Shown: positions 1 through 5,296 of the stretch, piece by piece
Numbering within the stretch: position 1 is the stretch's first letter
How the letters are laid out: each line of letters begins with the position of its first letter
NCBI GenBank assembly: GCA_900548075.1
Contig: URJD01000107.1
Span: 1 to 6,504 of the forward strand
Source of the DNA: an uncultured Collinsella sp.
GTDB taxonomy: Bacteria > Actinomycetota > Coriobacteriia > Coriobacteriales > Coriobacteriaceae
Direction of reading: 5' to 3'
DNA length: 6,504 nt
The notes under the pieces: generated by a model
The model's input: the letters and a program-made list of their open reading frames with translations, nothing else
Database searches by the model: none
What the model was told of the DNA's origin: nothing
Translations under genes and position numbers: made by a program

Positions 1-1707
1 GCCGTTCCGGGCTGCATCGAGAAGGTCGAGTGGCAGTGCGAGGACCAGCTGACGATTACCGTCAAGCAGGACAAGCTGCCCGAGGCCGTCCACTACCTGT
101 ACTACGAGCGCTACGGCTGGATCCCCGTGATCGTCGGCAACGATGAGCGCGGCCTGTGCGGCCGTTACGCCGTGTACTACGTCATCTCCATGGAGGGGGA
201 GGACCCCGGCTGGGTGACCGTGCGCACCGAGGTCGATCCCGCCAAGATGACGTTCCCGTCCGTGACGCCGTTCGTCCCCGCCTGCGTGTGGGGCGAGCGC
301 GAGCTGCGCGACATGTTCGGCCTGATCCCCGAGGGTCTGCCCGACCGTCGCCGCCTGGTACTGCCCGATGACTGGCCCAGCGGCCTGTACCCGCTGCGCA
401 AGGACTCCATGGACTACCGCTTCCGTCCCGCTCCCGCGAGCGACATGGAAAACTACGAGTTCTTGGCCGACACCAAGGGCAAGGAGACCACGCTCGTCCC
501 CATGGGCCCGCTGCACATTACCTCCGACGAGCCTGGCCACTTCCGCCTGTTCGTCGAGGGCGAGACGATCGTCGATGCCGACTACCGTCTGTTCTACGTG
601 CACCGCGGCATGGAGAAGGTCGCCGAGACGCGCCTGAACTATGACGCCGTGACGTTCCTCGCCGACCGTATCTGCGGCATCTGCGGCTGCGCCCACTCGG
701 TGGCCTATGCCGAGGCCGTCGAGCGCGCCCAGGGCATTCATGTCCCGCCGCGCGCCCAGTACATCCGCGCCATCATGCTTGAGGTCGAGCGTCTGCACTC
801 ACACCTGCTCAATATTGGCCTCGCATCGCACTACACGGGCTTCGACTCCGGCTTCCAGCAGTTCTTCCGCGTCCGCGAGAAGTCCATGGACCTGGCCGAG
901 AAGCTCTCCGGTCACCGCAAGACCTACGGCCTCAACGTGATTGGCGGCGTGCGTCGCGACATTTTGGCCGAGCAGAAGCTCTCCACGCTCACGACCATCC
1001 ACCAGCTGCGCTCCGAGGTTCAGGAACTCGTCGACGTCTTGCTCTCCACGCCCAACTTTATCGAGCGTACGAGCGGCATCGGCATCCTGGACCGCAAGAT
1101 CGCCCGCGACTTCTCGCCGGTCGGCCCGCTCATGCGTGGCTCGGGCTATGCCCGCGACGTGCGCTTTGACCATCCCTTCGACGGCTACGCCGATCCGGAT
1201 GTCCAAAAGATGCACGCCGCCACGGCCGACACCTGCGATGCCTTCGGCCGTACCGCCGTTCGCATCCAGGAGGTCTACGATTCGATCGACATGATCGAGA
1301 CCATGCTCGAGAACTGCCCGTCGGGCCCCATCCTCACCACGGATTGGGAGTACACCCCGCACAAGTACGCCATCGGCGCCACCGAGGCGCCGCGCGGCGA
1401 GGACGTGCACTGGGCCATGCTCGGCAATAACCAGAAGTGCTACCGCTGGCGCGCCAAGGCCGCCACGTACAGCAACTGGCCGGTCCTGCGCTACATGTTC
1501 CGCGGCAACACCGTGGGCGATGCAGCGCTGATCGTCGGCTCGCTCGACCCGTGCTACTCCTGCACCGACCGCGTGACGGTGACCGATGTCGCCGCCAAGC
1601 GCGACTACGTGCTCGACAAGGAGCAGTTCGAGAACGTCTGGCGCGACAAGTCGCCGCTCGCGGGCGAGGGCACCATGGCCGCTCCGCTCGATGAGGAGGC
1701 GCTCTAA
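1..1707 (+). CDS. hycE: Formate hydrogenlyase large subunit HycE, 5'-truncated by the window edge
   Basis: Catalytic large subunit of the cytoplasm-facing FHL-1 hydrogenase; it holds the NiFe centre that reduces protons to H2. The frame is open from base 1, and the first visible residues (AVPGCIEKVEW) align with about residue 17 of E. coli HycE, so roughly 16 codons are missing. 568 residues are visible; the E. coli protein has 569. Residues ~1-150 are a NuoC (30 kDa)-like domain with VWGERE and DMFGLIPEGLPDRR. From ~155 a NuoD (49 kDa)/NiFe large-subunit domain begins with GPLHITSDEPGHF. The NiFe ligands are visible in both classic motifs: RICGIC (C225, C228) and DPCYSC (C518, C521). A tail of 44 residues follows CTDR and is the expected substrate of HycI. 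hycF starts 1 nt after the stop, with its ribosome site (GAGGAGG, 1693-1699) inside this gene. The identification is firm; only the start is unseen. Confidence 0.97.
   Translation, partial: AVPGCIEKVEWQCEDQLTITVKQDKLPEAVHYLYYERYGWIPVIVGNDERGLCGRYAVYYVISMEGEDPGWVTVRTEVDPAKMTFPSVTPFVPACVWGERELRDMFGLIPEGLPDRRRLVLPDDWPSGLYPLRKDSMDYRFRPAPASDMENYEFLADTKGKETTLVPMGPLHITSDEPGHFRLFVEGETIVDADYRLFYVHRGMEKVAETRLNYDAVTFLADRICGICGCAHSVAYAEAVERAQGIHVPPRAQYIRAIMLEVERLHSHLLNIGLASHYTGFDSGFQQFFRVREKSMDLAEKLSGHRKTYGLNVIGGVRRDILAEQKLSTLTTIHQLRSEVQELVDVLLSTPNFIERTSGIGILDRKIARDFSPVGPLMRGSGYARDVRFDHPFDGYADPDVQKMHAATADTCDAFGRTAVRIQEVYDSIDMIETMLENCPSGPILTTDWEYTPHKYAIGATEAPRGEDVHWAMLGNNQKCYRWRAKAATYSNWPVLRYMFRGNTVGDAALIVGSLDPCYSCTDRVTVTDVAAKRDYVLDKEQFENVWRDKSPLAGEGTMAAPLDEEAL
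1573..1704 (+). other. Predicted cleavable C-terminal propeptide of HycE
   Basis: In E. coli, HycI cuts HycE after the arginine of the DPCxxCTDR motif once nickel is in place. The same DPCYSCTDR motif ends at base 1572 here, so the predicted cut is Arg-Val, where E. coli has Arg-Met. That would release 44 residues beginning VTVTDVAAKRDY; the E. coli tail is 32. The extra length lies after KSPL, which matches the very end of the E. coli protein, and adds an acidic, Ala/Gly-containing end. The cut site is inferred by homology. Confidence 0.8.
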
Positions 1708-1708
1708 T

Positions 1709-2425
1709 ATGCTGAAGCTTTGGAAGGTTAACGCCAAGGCCGGCGACGCGACGGTCAAGTACCCGTTTGCGCCGTTCCCCACCAACAAGGACATGCGCGG
1801 CAAGCCCGAGCACAATGCCGAGCTCTGCATCGCCTGCGGTGCCTGCGGCGTGGCGTGCCCGGCCGATGCCATTCGCATGGACACCGACCTTGCGGCCGAT
1901 ACCATCACCTGGTCGATCGACTACGGTCGCTGCATCTTCTGCGGCCGTTGCGAGGAGGCCTGCCCCATGGAGGCCATCAAGCTCACTGAGGAGTTTGAGC
2001 TGGCCGTCATGAGCAAGGACGACCTCACCAGCAAGAGCGTCTACACGCTCGAGCATTGCTCGCGCTGCGGCAAGCCGTTTGCCCCGCACAAGGAGATCGA
2101 CTACGCCAAGCGCCTGCTGCAAAAGGCCGGCGGCATGGAGGCCATCCAGGCCGCCCGTACCGTCGGTATGTGTCAGGAGTGCAAGCGCGAGCTCGACGCC
2201 CTGCGCGCCGCCTCGGCCGTAAAGACCGGCAACGCTGCTGGCATGGCTGCCAACGAGACGCTTGCGTCCGGTGAGCCCCAGGGCCCCGGCATGGAGTATC
2301 TGGGCGGCCACGGCGTGAACCCGGAGTATATCGACCGCGAGCTCAACCCTGATGCGCCCGAGATTCCCGCCGGTCCGGCGCCGGTCGAGGGCATCATCAT
2401 GGATTTTGATACGAAGGAGGAGTAA
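1709..2425 (+). CDS. hycF: Formate hydrogenlyase iron-sulfur subunit HycF with a long C-terminal extension
   Basis: NuoI-like electron-transfer subunit that relays electrons from the formate dehydrogenase side towards HycG/HycE at the cytoplasmic face. The protein is 238 residues. The N-terminus (MLKLWKVNAKAG...YPFAPFPTNKDMRGKPEHN) matches the HycF family. Two 4Fe-4S motifs follow: C40-x2-C43-x2-C46-x3-C50-P and C75-x2-C78-x2-C81-x3-C85-P. Two further cysteine pairs, C117/C120 (HCSRCGKPF, followed by HKEIDYAKRLL) and C155/C158 (MCQECKREL), are also present in E. coli HycF and look like a rubredoxin-type metal site. E. coli HycF is about 180 residues; here ~78 residues follow the last cysteine pair, rich in Gly, Ala, Pro and acidic residues. 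The ATG at 1709 was chosen because a GAGGAGG site sits 9 nt upstream and homology starts exactly there; the frame stays open further upstream but only as overlap with hycE. Confidence 0.95.
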   Translation: MLKLWKVNAKAGDATVKYPFAPFPTNKDMRGKPEHNAELCIACGACGVACPADAIRMDTDLAADTITWSIDYGRCIFCGRCEEACPMEAIKLTEEFELAVMSKDDLTSKSVYTLEHCSRCGKPFAPHKEIDYAKRLLQKAGGMEAIQAARTVGMCQECKRELDALRAASAVKTGNAAGMAANETLASGEPQGPGMEYLGGHGVNPEYIDRELNPDAPEIPAGPAPVEGIIMDFDTKEE

Positions 2426-2427
2426 CC

Positions 2428-3210
2428 ATGGCCGAACCCACGCTTTTGCCCGAGCGGCTTCAGTACCGCCCGACCAAGATCGAGCTCGACGAGAGCATCG
2501 AGAAGGCCAAGGCGACCCTTCTTAAGAAGATCAAGCGCTCGGTGTACGTCTACCGTGTTGACTGCGGCGGCTGCAACGGCTGCGAGATCGAGATCTTCGG
2601 TTCCATCACGCCCGTCTTCGACGTCGAGCGCTTTGGCATCAAGGTCGTGCCCTCGCCCCGTCACGCCGATGTGCTGCTGTACACCGGTGCCGTGACGCGT
2701 GCCATGCGCATGCCGGCCCTGCGCGCCTTTGAGGCCGCACCCGATCCCAAGATCGTGGTGTCCTATGGCGCGTGCGGCTGCACCGGCGGCATCTTCTACG
2801 ACAACTACTGCGTCTGGGGCGGCACGGATAAGATTCTGCCGGTCGATGTCTACATCCCCGGCTGCCCGCCCAGCCCCGCGCAGACCGTCTACGGCTTTGC
2901 CATGGCGCTCGGTCTTCTGGACCAAAAGCTCCATGCCGAGACCACGGTGGAGGCCGCCGGCGAGCAGGCCGATATCCTGCACCCCGGCGTGCCGTACAAG
3001 CTGCGCGTTGCCATCGAGCGCGAGGCTCGCGCCATGAGCGGCTACCGTTACGGCCGCGACCTGGCCAACGAGTTTATGGACACGCTCGAGGGTGCGCCCA
3101 AGGGCGATATCCGCGGTGCCATGGCACTGCTCATCGACAAGCAGGACGATCCGCGCCGCGTCGAGGTGTACTCGGCGCTGCAGGATCTGGTGCTGGCCGG
3201 AGGTCGCTAG
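2428..3210 (+). CDS. hycG: Formate hydrogenlyase small subunit HycG (NuoB-like)
   Basis: Hydrogenase small subunit (260 residues; E. coli HycG is 255). It carries the 4Fe-4S cluster nearest the NiFe site and passes electrons to HycE. The cluster cysteines are visible: DCGGCNGCEIEIF (C46, C49, C52), GACGCTGGIF (C116, C118) and IPGCPPSP (C146), the arrangement shared by NuoB and group 4 hydrogenase small subunits. Residues 1-36 form a charged N-terminal segment before the core (RSVYVYRVDCGG). No signal peptide is seen, as expected for a cytoplasmic group 4 enzyme. Two bases separate it from the hycF stop. A near-perfect Shine-Dalgarno sequence (AAGGAGG, 2414-2420) lies 7 nt before the ATG, so the start is secure. 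The C-terminal ~60 residues (from YRYGRDLANEF) are polar and less recognisable. Confidence 0.96.
   Translation: MAEPTLLPERLQYRPTKIELDESIEKAKATLLKKIKRSVYVYRVDCGGCNGCEIEIFGSITPVFDVERFGIKVVPSPRHADVLLYTGAVTRAMRMPALRAFEAAPDPKIVVSYGACGCTGGIFYDNYCVWGGTDKILPVDVYIPGCPPSPAQTVYGFAMALGLLDQKLHAETTVEAAGEQADILHPGVPYKLRVAIEREARAMSGYRYGRDLANEFMDTLEGAPKGDIRGAMALLIDKQDDPRRVEVYSALQDLVLAGGR
3199..3203 (+). promoter_or_regulatory. Ribosome binding site deciding the hycH start
   Basis: GGAGG lies within the last codons of hycG, 7 nt before the ATG at 3211. It supports that ATG over an internal start near codon 45, where homology to E. coli HycH begins but no comparable site was seen. Confidence 0.75.
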
Positions 3211-3792
3211 ATGGAGCTCACGGACCGCTCTGGTTACTTTGCGGGCCCCGGCATGCTCGGCGGCTCTTTTGGCGATGCCTCGCGCGCAAGCGACGAGGCC
3301 GCCGAGGGCGTCGCCGACCCCTGCCTGGGCCATGCGCCCGACCAGGTGGTCTTCTACGCGCTCACGCGTAAGTTTGTGGAGACCGAGGAAGACGTTCCCC
3401 AGGAGGCCTGCGACGTGCTGTACTACACGCTCGCCGTGGGCCACCACACCGGCGTGCTCGATTGCTTTGAGCCGCGCCTGTCGGTGCCGGTGGATGTGTT
3501 CTATTCACTCGTCGACGCGTTGCCGGAGGGGGAGGCCAAGACCAAGTTCGAGGCCATCCGCTCCTTTGGCGAGTGCCAGCTCGACAAGGCGGCGGTGCCG
3601 TCGCTGCTCGAGGCCTGCGACACGCTGCTCGACGAGCGCGGTTTTCGCGGGTCGGCCAAGGCCGGCATCTCGGTGTTCGACGACGACTTTGGCCTGCATG
3701 CCCAGCAGGTCGCGTTTCTGATGAAGTTCCGCGATCTGGTTGAGCGCGTGCGCGATGTGTCGGGCGTGTATCTGACGGGAAGGTTGCAGTAA
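3211..3792 (+). CDS. hycH: Formate hydrogenlyase maturation protein HycH with an N-terminal extension
   Basis: HycH-family accessory protein, needed in E. coli for FHL assembly and not part of the final complex; its biochemical action is poorly defined. The core starts at about residue 46 (VVFYALTRKFVE) and continues through LYYTLAVGHHTGVLDC (residues 70-85), which matches E. coli HycH closely. The C-terminus (VSGVYLTGRLQ) also resembles the E. coli end. The total is 193 residues against about 136 in E. coli. Most of the difference is ~41 additional N-terminal residues, rich in Gly, Ala, Ser and Asp, with no obvious domain; some insertion is also likely between residues 110 and 165. The ATG directly follows the hycG TAG and has a GGAGG site 7 nt upstream. 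Its stop overlaps the hycI ATG by one base. Family identity is confident; the role of the extension is unknown. Confidence 0.92.
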   Translation: MELTDRSGYFAGPGMLGGSFGDASRASDEAAEGVADPCLGHAPDQVVFYALTRKFVETEEDVPQEACDVLYYTLAVGHHTGVLDCFEPRLSVPVDVFYSLVDALPEGEAKTKFEAIRSFGECQLDKAAVPSLLEACDTLLDERGFRGSAKAGISVFDDDFGLHAQQVAFLMKFRDLVERVRDVSGVYLTGRLQ

Positions 3793-4295
3793 TGGGTCGC
3801 GTTGTGGATGGACGTGTGAACGGTGCTCCCTTTGCGGGTATCGTGCTCACGGCGGGAAGCGTGCTGCGTGCCGACGATGCCGCCGGCCCCGTGCTCTCCA
3901 AAAAGATGGAGGACGCGCCGCTTGCCGGCTGGTATACCATCGACGGCGGTCAGACGCCCGAGGATGACATCATCGAGGTCAAGCGCGAGCGTCCGCCGCG
4001 TTTGGTTTTGGTCGATGCCGCCGACATGGCGCTGCCCGTCGGCGCCATCCGCTTGCTCGACAAACGTGATGTGGCCCGCAAGTCGATGTTCACCACGCAT
4101 TCGCTTCCCTTGTCGATTTTGATCGAAGAGATTGAGCAATCGTGCGAAGATATCGTCTTCATAGGGATTCAGCCGGGCGACACGGAGTTCTACAACCCCA
4201 TGTCCCCGGAGGTCTTTGAGGCTGTCGACGCCGTGTACGACGCCGTGGCCGCCAACGACTTTTCCCACTTTGTCCGCTTGGGGCAAGAGCAATAG
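3792..4295 (+). CDS. hycI: Hydrogenase maturation endopeptidase HycI
   Basis: Nickel-dependent protease that removes the HycE C-terminal tail after nickel insertion. The protein is 167 residues (E. coli HycI is 156). Family landmarks are in order: GSVLRADDAAGPVL (residues 22-35), a YTIDGGQTPEDDI segment (48-60), VDAADM (74-79) and TTHSLPL (101-107), then IFGIQP-type text (FIGIQP, 123-128) and a conserved FYNPMSP. Asp29, Asp75 and His103 align with the E. coli nickel-binding residues Asp16, Asp62 and His90, so it should be active. The glycine-rich loop is altered: the family GN is GS and DDG is DDA. About 13 extra residues precede the first strand. The ATG overlaps the hycH TAA (TAATG), and GGGAAGG lies 8 nt upstream, implying coupled translation with its partner. 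Confidence 0.94.
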   Translation: MGRVVDGRVNGAPFAGIVLTAGSVLRADDAAGPVLSKKMEDAPLAGWYTIDGGQTPEDDIIEVKRERPPRLVLVDAADMALPVGAIRLLDKRDVARKSMFTTHSLPLSILIEEIEQSCEDIVFIGIQPGDTEFYNPMSPEVFEAVDAVYDAVAANDFSHFVRLGQEQ

Positions 4296-4308
4296 GAGCT
4301 CTTGTCCC
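4280..4308 (+). other. Stem-loop spanning the hycI stop, upstream of the focA-like gene
   Basis: GGGGCAAGAGC (4280-4290) pairs with GCTCTTGTCCC (4298-4308): 11 consecutive pairs, one of them G-T, around a 7-nt loop AATAGGA that contains the hycI stop codon. The downstream bases (TGATTAGGAAAG) contain no T run, so it is not a standard intrinsic terminator. It ends 8 nt before the weak focA ribosome-site region, so it could act in mRNA processing, protection or differential expression of the two genes. The pairing is seen directly; the function is inference. Confidence 0.6.
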
Positions 4309-4334
4309 TGCTGATTAGGAAAGAAGTGATTGAC

Positions 4335-5174
4335 ATGGCAGATTCCAAGGTGGAGTATCCCGCTCCCGATTGCCTGGCGCCCGCCGCGATCGAGGCCAAG
4401 ACCGAGGCCGCCGGCGTGACCAAGGCTAACCTGCCGGTCGCTAAGGCCTTTCTGTTGGCAATGTTCGCCGGCGCGTTCATTGCCTTCGGTGGCCTGTTCT
4501 TTACCGTATTCTTGAGCGATAGCACACTCGGCTGGGGCGCCCAGCGCGTCGTGGGCGGTCTGTGCTTTTGCCTGGGCCTGGTGCTGGTGCTGGTGTGCGG
4601 CGCCGAGCTGTTCACCGGCAACTCGCTTATGGTCTGCGCGCTCAAGAGCAAAAAGATCACCCTGGCTCAGATGCTCAAGGCATGGCTCGTCGTGTGGCTT
4701 GGTAACTTTGCCGGTGCCCTATTCATCGTCTTTTTGGTGTACATGGCCGGCATTTACAAGCTCAACGGCGAGGCGGTTGCCAATTCCATGGTGAGCGTCG
4801 CCGCCGGCAAGGTGACGGTCGACTGGGTGACGATCTTCTTCCGTGGCATCCTGTGCAACATCTTTGTGTGCCTGGCCGTGTGGATCGGTACCGCCGGCAA
4901 GACCGTGGTCGATAAGGTTGTGGGCATTCTGCTGCCCATCGCCGCCTTTGTGGCCTGCGGTTTTGAGCACTGCGTCGCCAACATGTACTTTTTGCCTATG
5001 GGCGCTGTGATGCACGCGTGCGGCTATGGCGCCGACGTCGCCGGCGCCGATGCGCTCAACGCCGCGGGCATTGCGTTTAACCTGTCCGCCGCCACGCTGG
5101 GCAACATCGTGGGCGGCGCGGTTCTGGTCGCGCTCGGCTACTGGTTTGTCTACGCCAAGAAGTCCGAGGCGTAA
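4335..5174 (+). CDS. focA: Formate channel, FNT family (FocA-like)
   Basis: Integral membrane channel/transporter of the formate-nitrite transporter family, expected to form a pentamer and move formate (possibly other small monovalent anions) across the cytoplasmic membrane. 279 residues, like E. coli FocA (285). Six hydrophobic spans are visible at about residues 36-60, 71-99, 112-138, 163-187, 195-223 and 252-274. FNT signatures: LAPAAIEAKTEAAGVTKA before span 1, VCGAELFTGN (88-96), LCNIFVCLAVW (173-183), FEHCVANMYFLPMG (210-223) and TLGNIVGGAVL. His212 and Phe205 match E. coli FocA His209 and Phe202 at the pore. An in-frame TTG at 4302 exists, but AGGAG is only 3 nt before it and it lies in a hairpin, so the ATG is preferred; its own ribosome site (AGGAAAGAAG, 4317-4326) is weak. 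Placement after hycI and before the terminator argues for formate rather than nitrite. Confidence 0.93.
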   Translation: MADSKVEYPAPDCLAPAAIEAKTEAAGVTKANLPVAKAFLLAMFAGAFIAFGGLFFTVFLSDSTLGWGAQRVVGGLCFCLGLVLVLVCGAELFTGNSLMVCALKSKKITLAQMLKAWLVVWLGNFAGALFIVFLVYMAGIYKLNGEAVANSMVSVAAGKVTVDWVTIFFRGILCNIFVCLAVWIGTAGKTVVDKVVGILLPIAAFVACGFEHCVANMYFLPMGAVMHACGYGADVAGADALNAAGIAFNLSAATLGNIVGGAVLVALGYWFVYAKKSEA

Positions 5175-5196
5175 GGTATCGTCTGTTTGACGTTGG

Positions 5197-5232
5197 GCCT
5201 CCCGCGGGGCGTTGCCGTGCGGGAGGCTTTTT
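5197..5232 (+). terminator. Rho-independent terminator after the hyc-focA unit
   Basis: GCCTCCCGC (5197-5205) and GCGGGAGGC (5219-5227) form a perfect 9-bp stem with a 13-nt loop, followed directly by five T (5228-5232). It begins 22 nt after the focA stop. The remaining gap to the next gene (5233-5296) is G/T-rich, and I see no convincing -35/-10 pair or other element in it, although a promoter for the next gene is expected there. Confidence 0.92.
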
Positions 5233-5281
5233 GGGTCTGGGGCTCGTTGCCGGGCTGTTGGCCTGTTGTGTTTGGCTGGTG

Positions 5282-5288
5282 AAAGGGG
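5282..5288 (+). promoter_or_regulatory. Ribosome binding site for the molybdoenzyme gene
   Basis: AAAGGGG lies 8 nt before the ATG at 5297. It favours that ATG over an in-frame GTG at 5279, which has no purine-rich site in front of it. Confidence 0.6.
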
Positions 5289-5296
5289 TAATCGAG

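Noticed and set aside
127..129. GTG as the start of hycE
   Set aside because: The frame is open to base 1 and the 42 upstream codons match the HycE N-terminus; this GTG is an internal valine.
799..1908. Long minus-strand open frame (about 370 codons) opposite hycE/hycF
   Set aside because: It is antisense to strongly conserved coding sequence, resembles no family, and is the expected mirror of GC-rich codons with biased third positions.
1334..2311. Minus-strand open frame of about 325 codons
   Set aside because: Its product becomes Arg/Ser/Pro-rich and low in complexity, and it lies wholly opposite the hycE end and hycF.
2173..3447. Minus-strand open frame of about 424 codons opposite hycF/hycG/hycH
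   Set aside because: Same reasoning: it covers three well-supported genes, has no recognisable motif, and its Ala/Gly/His/Val-rich composition is typical of an antisense artefact.
4302..4304. TTG start giving focA 11 extra residues
   Set aside because: Spacing from AGGAG is only 3 nt, the codon lies inside a stable hairpin, and FNT homology does not need the extra residues.
4280..4308. hycI-focA hairpin as an intrinsic terminator
   Set aside because: No T run follows the stem, and focA has no visible promoter in the remaining 26 nt.
5187..5192. TTGACG as a -35 box for the downstream gene
   Set aside because: No -10-like sequence lies at suitable spacing, and the following bases are the terminator stem.
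5279..5281. GTG as the start of the molybdoenzyme
   Set aside because: There is no ribosome site before it, while AAAGGGG sits at good spacing from the ATG at 5297.
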